Position numbers and translations under genes: made by a program | Part shown: in pieces, positions 1 to 8,176 of the stretch | Position numbering within the stretch: position 1 is the stretch's first letter | Layout of the letters: the number at the start of each line of letters is the position of its first letter | Notes under the pieces: model-generated | The model's database searches: none | What the model was told of the DNA's origin: nothing | Seen by the model: the letters and a program-made list of their open reading frames with translations, nothing else | Source: Spirosoma profusum | GTDB lineage: Bacteria; Bacteroidota; Bacteroidia; Cytophagales; Spirosomataceae | Reading direction: 5' to 3' | Assembly (NCBI RefSeq): GCF_014699005.1 | Contig: NZ_JACWZY010000005.1 | Span: 248,001-312,000 of the forward strand | DNA length: 64,000 nucleotides

Positions 1-75
1 ATTTTAAGCACATTCGGTTTAGCTACGTAACGGTTTAAATTATACATTTCTCAGCTTACATACCTCTGTAAACGT

Positions 76-759
76 ATGAAATTAGCACTACTTAGTTGTT
101 TTCTGCTTGTGCAACTGACACTGCTGGCACAGTCGCCGGAACCAGCCCAGATTGCTCAAATAGAACGTATTGATTTAACGAATTCGGTAGATCTACACAC
201 GGCGCAAGTTGCTTCAACGCTGCCCATCGAATCGTTATTGACAGCTCCGGAAGCCCCGGCCGACTCTATAGCGTCTAAACGACATTTTTTAACGACAGGG
301 CTTTATATGAATGGAAAGCGTTTGTCGACTTCGAGTGTACTGTATACGTATCAGAAGGCGCCAAAATCTATGCCTAAGTCGTTGAATTTGTACCAGTTGG
401 GTAGCTTTTTAAAGCCAGTTGGGCCATTGATGGTCGTAACCGGCGTGTATATTGGCTATCTGGCTATCAAAGGCAAACCAGCAACGGCCATGGTTCGGGG
501 AACGGGTGGTACGTATCTTAATCCGGTGGTCCCGGACGTACCGGCTGAGTATACAGTTCGTAATTTACCTCGGTTACTGGCCGGAATAGGCATGGTTATT
601 GGGGGAATTGCCGTGATAGAGTTTTCCAACGAGTTGGTGGCGAAGTCAGCTAAAAATTACAATTCGAAACTTTCACGCCCCCGACGAGTTGCGATACTTA
701 ATAATGCTAAATTTGGTATAACTCCCGATGGCAACATCGGTTTATACGCCCGTTTTTAA
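76..759 (+). CDS. Hypothetical exported protein
   Basis: I do not recognise this 227-residue protein. It begins with a clear Sec signal peptide (MKLALLSC followed by a leucine-rich stretch ending near LLAQS), so it is exported to the envelope. A hydrophobic stretch near residues 115-135 (VGPLMVVTGVYIGYLAI) and another near residues 165-180 (LAGIGMVIGGIAVIEF) could be membrane helices or buried strands. The protein ends with an aromatic residue (YARF), as many outer-membrane or periplasmic Bacteroidota proteins do. The next gene, a PHP phosphatase, starts a few bases after its stop, so the two are probably co-transcribed; that hints at, but does not show, a link to surface polysaccharide. Confidence 0.75.
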   Translation: MKLALLSCFLLVQLTLLAQSPEPAQIAQIERIDLTNSVDLHTAQVASTLPIESLLTAPEAPADSIASKRHFLTTGLYMNGKRLSTSSVLYTYQKAPKSMPKSLNLYQLGSFLKPVGPLMVVTGVYIGYLAIKGKPATAMVRGTGGTYLNPVVPDVPAEYTVRNLPRLLAGIGMVIGGIAVIEFSNELVAKSAKNYNSKLSRPRRVAILNNAKFGITPDGNIGLYARF

Positions 760-763
760 TACT

Positions 764-1540
764 ATGTCATCCTGGCCTATGTCTTCATCTATTTGGGAAC
801 GCTTTGTTTCTCCGTTCAAAGGAACCTCGCAACCCACCGATGGATCGTGCTTTTGGTCGGTCGATATTCACTCACATTTACTACCCGGACTCGATGATGG
901 GGTTAAGGATACTGAGCAGGCTTTGGCTTGTTTAACGCAATTATCGGAGTGGGGTATCCAGAAAATTATTACCACACCACACGTCAGTGGCGACTGGTAT
1001 CCGAATTCGTCGGATAGCATCCGGCAGATGCGTGCTACGTTGCAATCGCTTATAGACGAGCATCAACTGCCCCTTAGTATCGACGTAGCAGCCGAATATC
1101 TAATTGACGATTTCTTTTTCGATCTGCTTCAGGCCGACGATTTACTCACGTTTGGCGATAAACGCTACCTGCTCATTGAAGCAGGCTGGGCCTGGGGACC
1201 GAATAATTTTCTTGATTTGATATTTCGGATTCAAACGCAGGGATATACACCCATTCTGGCTCACCCTGAACGGTACAAATACTACCATGACGACAAAAGA
1301 ATTCTACATCAACTGCACAAGAACGATTGCCTGTTTCAACTGAACTGGATGTCGCTTGTAGGGAGATACGGAGCCGATATTCAGAAACAGGCCCGTTACC
1401 TGCTACAGGAAGATCTTATCGATTTCATCGGTAGCGATTTACACCATCCCCGCGATCTCAAAGACATGGCCCGCCTATTTAGTAGCGACGATATAAAACT
1501 GCTTCAGCAACAAACGCTGCTAAACGATACGTTGCTGTAA
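764..1540 (+). CDS. CpsB/CapC-type tyrosine-protein phosphatase (PHP domain)
   Basis: This is a metal-dependent PHP-fold phosphatase of the CpsB/CapC/YwqE family, which dephosphorylates the tyrosine kinase controlling capsule or exopolysaccharide assembly. The metal-binding motifs are all visible: DIHSHLLPGLDDG near the N-terminus, TTPHVSG, LAHPERY in the middle and GSDLHHPRD near the C-terminus. An in-frame ATG at 728 would overlap the upstream gene; I chose the ATG at 764 just after that gene's stop, and 779 is also possible. About 258 residues is normal for the family. No cognate kinase or glycosyltransferase lies in the window, so its polysaccharide target is unknown. A strong terminator follows. 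Confidence 0.88.
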   Translation: MSSWPMSSSIWERFVSPFKGTSQPTDGSCFWSVDIHSHLLPGLDDGVKDTEQALACLTQLSEWGIQKIITTPHVSGDWYPNSSDSIRQMRATLQSLIDEHQLPLSIDVAAEYLIDDFFFDLLQADDLLTFGDKRYLLIEAGWAWGPNNFLDLIFRIQTQGYTPILAHPERYKYYHDDKRILHQLHKNDCLFQLNWMSLVGRYGADIQKQARYLLQEDLIDFIGSDLHHPRDLKDMARLFSSDDIKLLQQQTLLNDTLL

Positions 1541-1564
1541 CCATAGTTCAGGTTGTTCATTACA

Positions 1565-1591
1565 AACGCCAGGCTCAGTCTGGCGTTTTTT
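1565..1591 (+). terminator. Rho-independent terminator after the PHP phosphatase
   Basis: AACGCCAG (1565-1572) pairs with CTGGCGTT (1580-1587) around a 7-base loop and is followed by a run of T. It lies 25 bases after the phosphatase stop codon. Confidence 0.85.
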
Positions 1592-1897
1592 GTTTTCTGC
1601 CATTACGTTGCTACGTCCCTTGCGAGTTTATGAGACAACGTAGCAGATGGTATTCGCTTTAGTCTAAGTCGGGCCGCACAGTAGTGAATCCAGCGTCTAA
1701 CCTTTGGATTACAAAAAAGCCTTAAAAACGGAGGAGCCATGTTCCCGAAACGTTACGTTGGATTTGGAGCAATTCTTCTACTCATTACGCCACTAATAAA
1801 TCGTCTGATTTGTAGTTATTTCAATTTACTAAAAATGAGCTTTTTGTCATTCTGACGAAGGAAGAATGACAAAAATGGCTTCACAGCGATACGTACC
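1592..1897. other. Intergenic region without a visible gene
   Basis: About 300 bases between the phosphatase terminator and the FAD oxidase. I see no coding sequence. It contains the short inverted repeat listed separately at 1841-1875, which resembles the larger copy at 29620-29709. The promoter of the FAD oxidase must lie here, but no convincing box was found. Confidence 0.6.
1841..1875. repeat. Short copy of a dispersed TTTTTGTCATTCT inverted repeat
   Basis: TTTTTGTCATTCT (1841-1853) is perfectly complementary to AGAATGACAAAAA (1863-1875) with a 9-base loop. The same outer sequence forms the ends of the longer inverted repeat at 29620-29709, so the two belong to one intergenic repeat family. 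It lies 22 bases before the FAD oxidase start. Confidence 0.8.
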
Positions 1898-3286
1898 ATG
1901 TCAGATATAGTCGAGCGGTTGATTGATACGTTTGGAAAAAGTTGCGTGCTCACACCTGAAGAAGCCAGTACGCGGGTTGCCAGTCATTGGAAGCAGTCAG
2001 GTGGTCTCAATTGCCTGGCGTTGCTTCTGCCAGAAACGACCGAGGACGTATCAAAAATGCTTCAAATCTGCCATGAATTTCATCAGCCCGTCGTACCGCA
2101 CGGAGGATTAACCAACGTAGTAGGCGCTGCCGATACGCATCCGAACGAAATTGCGTTAAGCCTTGAGCGCATGAATCAGGTGGAGCAAATCGACGTAGTA
2201 AACAAAACGGTAACTGTTCAGGCGGGGGTTATTCTTCAACAATTGCAGGACAACGTAGCAACGCATGGGCAACTATTTTCGCTCGATCTGGGCGCAAAAG
2301 GAAGTTGCATGATCGGCGGAAACATTGCTTCCAACGCCGGTGGTTTACAGGCGTTACGTTACGGAGTTATGCGAAATCTGGTGCTGGGTCTGGAGGTTGT
2401 TCTAGCCGATGGTACGGTCGTTTCTTCGCTGAACAAGTTGATGAAGAATAATGCCGGCTATGATTTGAAGCAGCTTTTTATAGGTTCAGAAGGTACGCTG
2501 GGCATTATCACAAGAGCCGTTCTGAAGCTTGAAGAACGTCCCAAAACACGAAACACTGCTTTTATAGCCGTAGATAGTTTCGAGAAAGCCAATGACCTGT
2601 TACTGGCGGCCAAAGCTTCTTTAAAAAATGGCCTTACCAGTTTTGAACTGTTGTGGCAGGATTACTACCAGTTAATGACGTCGAAGCCTTCCCTTTTTTC
2701 GCCCCCTCTGCCTCAAACATATCCCTTTTACGTATTGCTGGAATCGCTTGGGTACGATGCCGAAAAAGACAAAACCCAGTTCGAAGAATTTTTAGAACAC
2801 TGCCTGATTACTGAGTTGATTGACGATGCAGCTATGGCGCAGGCAAAAAAAGAGCTGGATTGGTTTTGGGGTATCCGCGAAAATGTAGAATTCATTTTTT
2901 CCATTCATCGCCCTGTTTTTCTGTTCGATATCAGTCTGGCTATTTCCGACATGGATGCCTACATAAAAACGATACGTTCGGAATTGCAGAGCGTCTGGCC
3001 AGACGTTCACCTCTACGTGTTTGGGCATATGGGCGATGGAAATTTGCATTTATTTGTCAGTTGTGGGGAAGATGACCAACCAACGAAACATAGAATAGAA
3101 GAACTTCTGTATAAACCATTACAACCCATCGGTGGCTCAATAACCGGCGAACATGGTATTGGTCTGGAGAAAAAACCGTGGCTCTATCTAAGCCGTACTT
3201 CTGAAGAAATAGCCCTGATGCGAACGATAAAAAAAGCGCTAGATCCAAGGGGCATTCTAAACCCTGGAAAGCTATTGCCTGAATAA
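1898..3286 (+). CDS. FAD-binding oxidase, GlcD / D-lactate dehydrogenase-like
   Basis: A 462-residue flavoprotein of the vanillyl-alcohol-oxidase/PCMH superfamily, closest in layout to glycolate oxidase subunit GlcD and D-2-hydroxyacid dehydrogenases, which oxidise a 2-hydroxyacid to the 2-oxoacid. The FAD-binding half has PHGGLTNVVGA near residue 67 and GGNIASNAGGLQALRYG near residue 140. The C-terminal half has the family motifs GHMGDGNLHLF, GEHGIGLEKKPWL and the terminal LDPRGILNPGKLLP. No GlcE or GlcF (FeS) partner gene is nearby, so it is probably a stand-alone dehydrogenase. The exact substrate cannot be read from the sequence. Confidence 0.88.
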   Translation: MSDIVERLIDTFGKSCVLTPEEASTRVASHWKQSGGLNCLALLLPETTEDVSKMLQICHEFHQPVVPHGGLTNVVGAADTHPNEIALSLERMNQVEQIDVVNKTVTVQAGVILQQLQDNVATHGQLFSLDLGAKGSCMIGGNIASNAGGLQALRYGVMRNLVLGLEVVLADGTVVSSLNKLMKNNAGYDLKQLFIGSEGTLGIITRAVLKLEERPKTRNTAFIAVDSFEKANDLLLAAKASLKNGLTSFELLWQDYYQLMTSKPSLFSPPLPQTYPFYVLLESLGYDAEKDKTQFEEFLEHCLITELIDDAAMAQAKKELDWFWGIRENVEFIFSIHRPVFLFDISLAISDMDAYIKTIRSELQSVWPDVHLYVFGHMGDGNLHLFVSCGEDDQPTKHRIEELLYKPLQPIGGSITGEHGIGLEKKPWLYLSRTSEEIALMRTIKKALDPRGILNPGKLLPE

Positions 3287-3482
3287 TCCATAAGCGTAGT
3301 CTTAGGAAAAACTGGCTTTCAGCTTAACACGTAATCTGGACGTCCACGTCCGGGTGTGCAAAGAATTAGATTCACCCGGCAAGCCCTGATTCTTGTTAAC
3401 GTAGCAAAGATGAAAGCAACGTTTACACCTATTTTCTCATCTTTTGAATGGGTGGCCCTATCACCCTTAGACCCTCATCTTT

Positions 3483-5858
3483 ATGCTCCGCAACTATCTG
3501 AAAATTGCATTCCGAAATCTTGCAAAAAACAAAGCCTATTCGGCCATCAACATCATTGGACTGGCGGTAGGTATGTCTGTCGCCATGCTGATTGGCCTGT
3601 GGATTTATGACGAATTATCGTTCAACAAATTCCATAAGAACTACAACCACCTGGCCCAACTCTATATCAATCAAACGTTTAATGGTATTGAGGGCACTAG
3701 TCGGGCCGTATCGCTGCCGTCGGCAAACGAAGTCAAAACCAAATACCCGAGCGATTTTAAAGCGGTGGCTTTGTGTTCCTGGAATTTCGGGCACCTGCTG
3801 GTGAATGGCGACAAGAAAGTCAACAAAGAAGGGATGTATGCCGAGCCAGAGCTGCCCGAAATGCTTTCGCTCAATATGCTGAAAGGCGATTATGCCACAG
3901 CTCTTAAAGAACCGGCCTCTATTCTGTTGTCAGAATCGCTGGCGAAGACGTTATTCGGCAGCGCTAACCCTCTGAACAAAATCCTCAAAATCGATGCTAA
4001 AAACAACGTAAAAGTTACAGGTGTTTTTGAAGATTTACCCTATAATTCAAACTTCTATGATGTAAATTATTACCTGCCCTGGAGCGCCTATCTCGCCAAT
4101 GAGGGCTGGGTGAAAGAGTCGTTGCAACAATGGGGAAATCACTCGTTTCAATGCTTTGCCCAGATTACAGAGAAGGGCGACATGAAAACGATTTCCACGA
4201 AGATTCGGGATATAGAGAAAAAACACGCTTCCGTCAGTGAGAAGCCGGAATACTTTCTGCATCCGATGAGCATGTGGCATTTGTATTCCGATTATAAAGA
4301 CGGGAAAAATATCGGCGGAGGTATTCAGTTTGTCTGGCTGTTCAGTCTGATTGGTGTTTTTGTGCTGTTGCTGGCCTGCATCAACTTCATGAATTTGAGT
4401 ACGGCACGTAGTGAGAAACGCGCCAAAGAAGTTGGTATTCGAAAAGCTGTAGGTTCACTACGTCAGCAGCTTATTACGCAGTTCATGAGCGAGTCGATGC
4501 TGGTGGTTGCTATGTCTCTGGTTCTTGCTCTGCTTATTGTTTTGATTGCTTTACCAGCCTTCAACGACCTGTCGGGCAAAAAAGTAGAATTCCCCTACAC
4601 TAATCCGGTTTTCTGGATAATTGTTTTAGGTTTTTCACTGATAACCGGCTTTCTGTCAGGCAGTTATCCTGCACTTTATTTATCTTCTTTCAATCCGTTA
4701 AGCGTATTGAAAGGTACCTTCAAAGTTGGACGTTGGGCAGCCATCCCGCGAAAAGTACTCGTGGTAGTTCAGTTCACCGTATCCATTACGCTCATTATCG
4801 GAACAATCATTGTGTTTCAGCAGATTCAGCACGCTAAAAACCGCCCCGTTGGCTACGACCGATCGAATCTGTTACAAACGTTTACCAGTCCAGGTACTAA
4901 TGGGAAATACGAGCCTCTTCGCGACGATCTGCTAAAAACGGGTGTCGTTTATGAAATGAGCCAGTCATCCAGCCCTACCACAGGGGTTTGGTCGAATCAG
5001 ATTGGTTTCGAGTGGGAAGGGAAAGACCCTAAATCATTGCCTTTGTTTGGGATCGTGGGATGTACACATCATTTTGGGAAGTCCATCGACTGGAAAATTC
5101 TGGAAGGTCGTGATTTTTCGAAAGACTTTTCGACTGATACGTCGGCATTTGTTTTGAACGAAGCTGCGGTCAAATTGACGGGTCTGAAAAATATTGTCGG
5201 CAAAACCATTCGCTACAATGAAAAGCCGATGCAGGTGGTTGGTGTTATAAAAGATATGGTAATGGAATCGCCGTATGAGCCCATTAAACCAACGATTTTT
5301 CTGGTTCGCTATGACTGGTCGAACGTCATCAATATCAGGCTAAAGCCCAATACGCCGGTCGATGAAGCGCTTCAGAAACTTAAAGCTGTTTTCAAGAAAT
5401 ACGACCCGGATACCCCTTTCGATTTCAAGTTTACGGATCAGGAATACGATGCTAAGTTCCGCACGGAAGAGCGCGTAGGTAAACTGGCGCGTGTATTTGC
5501 CGTACTTGCTATTTTCATCAGTTGCCTGGGTCTGTTTGGCTTAGCGTCGTTTATGGCCGAGCAACGTATCAAAGAAATTGGTGTTCGGAAAGTGCTGGGC
5601 GCATCGGTATTCAGCCTATGGGGGCTACTCTCCAAAGAGTTCGTCCGACTGGTAATCCTTTCATTCCTGATCGCTACGCCCATTGCCTGGTATTTTCTGG
5701 ACGACTGGCTTCAGCACTACGATTACCGCACGACGATCTCATGGACGATTTTTGTGCTATCGGGCCTGGGTGCAACCGTCATTACGCTCCTGACCGTGAG
5801 TTATCAGGCCATACGGGCTGCATTAGTGAATCCAGTAAAATCACTACGTTCGGAATAG
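3483..5858 (+). CDS. ABC transporter permease, MacB/FtsX type (copy 1)
   Basis: A 791-residue permease with two MacB-periplasmic-core plus FtsX units, the form common in Bacteroidota. It starts MLRNYLKIAFRNLAKNK, followed by a first membrane helix (INIIGLAVGMSVAMLIGLWI), a large extracytoplasmic domain, three helices with the FtsX signature CINFMNLSTARSEKRAKEVG, a second periplasmic domain, and a last helix set with the repeated signature RIKEIGVRKVLGAS. It ends NPVKSLRSE, as the three downstream paralogs do. Such proteins work with a MacB-like ATPase to move peptides or lipids or to transmit force across the envelope, but no ATPase gene lies nearby. Copies 2-4 follow from 8177, separated from this one by an unrelated secreted protein gene. 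Confidence 0.9.
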   Translation: MLRNYLKIAFRNLAKNKAYSAINIIGLAVGMSVAMLIGLWIYDELSFNKFHKNYNHLAQLYINQTFNGIEGTSRAVSLPSANEVKTKYPSDFKAVALCSWNFGHLLVNGDKKVNKEGMYAEPELPEMLSLNMLKGDYATALKEPASILLSESLAKTLFGSANPLNKILKIDAKNNVKVTGVFEDLPYNSNFYDVNYYLPWSAYLANEGWVKESLQQWGNHSFQCFAQITEKGDMKTISTKIRDIEKKHASVSEKPEYFLHPMSMWHLYSDYKDGKNIGGGIQFVWLFSLIGVFVLLLACINFMNLSTARSEKRAKEVGIRKAVGSLRQQLITQFMSESMLVVAMSLVLALLIVLIALPAFNDLSGKKVEFPYTNPVFWIIVLGFSLITGFLSGSYPALYLSSFNPLSVLKGTFKVGRWAAIPRKVLVVVQFTVSITLIIGTIIVFQQIQHAKNRPVGYDRSNLLQTFTSPGTNGKYEPLRDDLLKTGVVYEMSQSSSPTTGVWSNQIGFEWEGKDPKSLPLFGIVGCTHHFGKSIDWKILEGRDFSKDFSTDTSAFVLNEAAVKLTGLKNIVGKTIRYNEKPMQVVGVIKDMVMESPYEPIKPTIFLVRYDWSNVINIRLKPNTPVDEALQKLKAVFKKYDPDTPFDFKFTDQEYDAKFRTEERVGKLARVFAVLAIFISCLGLFGLASFMAEQRIKEIGVRKVLGASVFSLWGLLSKEFVRLVILSFLIATPIAWYFLDDWLQHYDYRTTISWTIFVLSGLGATVITLLTVSYQAIRAALVNPVKSLRSE

Positions 5859-5877
5859 CATAGTACGAGGAAAAATA

Positions 5878-5921
5878 ATGGTCTGGTTGCAGATAAATAA
5901 ATCCTGTAGCCAGACCATTTT
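5878..5921 (+). terminator. Terminator after permease copy 1
   Basis: ATGGTCTGGTTGCAG (5878-5892) pairs with CTGTAGCCAGACCAT (5904-5918), with one mismatch and one wobble pair, and is followed by T-rich sequence. It lies 20 bases downstream of the permease stop codon. Confidence 0.75.
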
Positions 5922-6272
5922 CATTATAACAATGGCGACGTTAACAAGATATTCGCTACGTTCCTTCCAATAAATCTATATTAATCAACAGACGTAATTA
6001 TCAATTATAATCCGCAAACTATTTAGTAAGTATCCGAAGCATGACTTCCTATATACAAATAGCCTTTTATTACTTGTTCGATTATTTTAATTTAGTTTTA
6101 ACTTATTAGCAGTAACAAATAAGGACTCCAGATAATACCGTACGCTCAAAAGTCCCTCATTTACTGATACTTATATTAGGTTTCATTAAAAATATACGTA
6201 GCTTGCTTAAGCCACTCTATGTAATAATTTGTCAATAAATATGGCTTCTTATCTCCTAATCCTTTACCAATT
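5922..6272. other. AT-rich intergenic region before the FG-GAP protein
   Basis: About 350 bases of strongly AT-rich DNA with no coding sequence that I can support. It is presumably the promoter and leader of the secreted repeat protein at 6273. No clear TAnnTTTG box or operator was found. Confidence 0.5.
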
Positions 6273-8003
6273 ATGCAAACTATCAATTTTACTTTATTGC
6301 CGAATAGACGTTCATTGTCTACTACACAGTTTTTGATACTATTTTTCTTACTTTATTCACCCAGGTTAGTTATCGCTCAAACTTGTACGCCAAAGCTGTT
6401 TGTTAGCACTAATCCACTCAGTTTTAGTTTAGTAAGTAGCAATCTCGTTGGTAACAGTATGAATGAGCGTAGTGCGCCAGTCATAGCCGATATTGATGGG
6501 AACGGTCGACTCGATTTATTTGTGAGCCGCACCGAAGGTCCTATTTCTAATGGTACAATTTTACGTTATCAGCAGACAGCAACAAACTCTACCAGTTTTA
6601 CCCAGGTTACTAATACGTTCAATAGTATCGATGTAGGCAATTACGCTATGCCTACTTTTACGGATCTTGACGGCAATGGCCGACTTGATTTATTGATTGG
6701 CGAAGAAGATGGTAATATTAATCATTGGCAACAGGTGTCTTCCAATAACACCAGTTTTACCTTAGTGACCGCTAATTTTAATAGCATTGATGTCGGCACA
6801 AACTCTACTCCAACAGTAACAGACTTAGACGGCAATGGCCTGCTCGATTTACTGGTGGGTCAATCAATAGGCACAATCAGCCATTTCCAACAGAGTACAG
6901 CCAATTCCACCAGCTTTACGCTAGTTAATGCCAGTTTTAATTCGATTGATGTAGGTTCTAATTCTGCACCGACCGTTGTAGATATTGATGGGGATGGCCG
7001 ACTTGATCTATTAATCGGTTCACTCGGAGGTAATATCCATCATTATCAACAAACTGCTCCTAATTCTACGTCCTTCACGCCGGTAAGCACTACCATAGTG
7101 GCTAGTGGTAGTGGTTATACCACCCCAACATTTGCAGACCTGGATGATAATGGTCGCCTGGATTTACTAGTTGGAACTGAAGATGGTGAAGTTCGGTATT
7201 TTCAACAAGGTAGCGCCAACTTAACATCTTTTTGCACTCCGGCCTCTTCAACATCTGCTCAATCGGTACAAATCTGGAGTAGCAAATGTTTGACAACCAA
7301 CGTAACGGTAACGGCTCCGGCAGGTTTTGAAGTATCTCTGAGTGCCACGAGCGGTTTCGGGACTAGTATAGATTTAGTACCGATTAATGGTACGATAGCA
7401 AACACAAATGTTTATACTCGTTTCGTACCCACCTCTACAGGTACTACCACAGGGAATTTACAGGTGTTCTCTTCGGGGGCTACTACCCGAACGATAGGTC
7501 TAACGGGTCAATCAGTCAGTGTAAGCCTCTCGGCCTTAAGTGGCACTGCCTGTAGCGGCTCTAGTTTTACACTTACAGCTAACGCCAGTGGATATGGTCC
7601 GAACAATGGTACCCTATTCACCTTCAACGGCCCCGGATTGAGTCAGTCTGGTGGCGCAAGTTCAGCCACTGCAACACAAACGGGTACTTATTCCGTCACT
7701 GCTAATAAGTCGGGGTTCTGTGCATCTACTGCCACTACGTCACTTACAGCAACCAATATCGTAGACTTATTTACTCTCAAAAATGGCCAGTGGTCGGATG
7801 CGACGGTGTGGAGCTGTTCTCGGGTTCCTTTAACAACGGATAGGGTACGGATAAAGCATACTGTAACAATTCCGACCAGCTACGTTGCCTATGCTTATAA
7901 AGTAAATTTTGACAATCCTGCTCCCGGTCCTGGCGGGGGTGGTAACGCTGCTAGTAAAGTTACTTATCAATCGGGGGGCCAGCTTAGGATAAGCAGTCAG
8001 TAG
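6273..8003 (+). CDS. Secreted FG-GAP/VCBS repeat protein
   Basis: A 576-residue exported protein with a signal peptide whose hydrophobic core is near residues 17-35. Residues about 65-320 carry five FG-GAP/VCBS-type repeats with calcium-binding-like loops: DIDGNGRLDLFV, DLDGNGRLDLLI, DLDGNGLLDLLV, DIDGDGRLDLLI and DLDDNGRLDLLV, spaced roughly 50-60 residues apart and expected to form beta-propeller blades. A threonine/serine-rich immunoglobulin-like region follows. Near the C-terminus is the motif NGQWSDATVWSC, seen in Bacteroidota surface and gliding-type proteins. I do not see a convincing type IX secretion C-terminal domain, so the route to the surface is unclear; the protein may be shorter than typical relatives. 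Likely adhesive or structural. Confidence 0.8.
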   Translation: MQTINFTLLPNRRSLSTTQFLILFFLLYSPRLVIAQTCTPKLFVSTNPLSFSLVSSNLVGNSMNERSAPVIADIDGNGRLDLFVSRTEGPISNGTILRYQQTATNSTSFTQVTNTFNSIDVGNYAMPTFTDLDGNGRLDLLIGEEDGNINHWQQVSSNNTSFTLVTANFNSIDVGTNSTPTVTDLDGNGLLDLLVGQSIGTISHFQQSTANSTSFTLVNASFNSIDVGSNSAPTVVDIDGDGRLDLLIGSLGGNIHHYQQTAPNSTSFTPVSTTIVASGSGYTTPTFADLDDNGRLDLLVGTEDGEVRYFQQGSANLTSFCTPASSTSAQSVQIWSSKCLTTNVTVTAPAGFEVSLSATSGFGTSIDLVPINGTIANTNVYTRFVPTSTGTTTGNLQVFSSGATTRTIGLTGQSVSVSLSALSGTACSGSSFTLTANASGYGPNNGTLFTFNGPGLSQSGGASSATATQTGTYSVTANKSGFCASTATTSLTATNIVDLFTLKNGQWSDATVWSCSRVPLTTDRVRIKHTVTIPTSYVAYAYKVNFDNPAPGPGGGGNAASKVTYQSGGQLRISSQ

Positions 8004-8176
8004 CGCACTACGTTGTCGACAAATCTAAAATTTCTGTCGTTCATTAGCGGACAGCTTTTGTACGGTTTCGGACAGGTATATAGCTGTCGATACGTTCAAT
8101 CTGAGCGCTAAGCTGGTTTTTAGGTGTGGCATGGTAGTTGAATCCGTTAGCGAAGCTAACGAACAACTACCCGTCA

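Noticed and set aside
3350..3379. CCGGGTG/CACCCGG hairpin as terminator of the FAD oxidase
   Set aside because: Only seven base pairs with a long loop and no T-run follow it.
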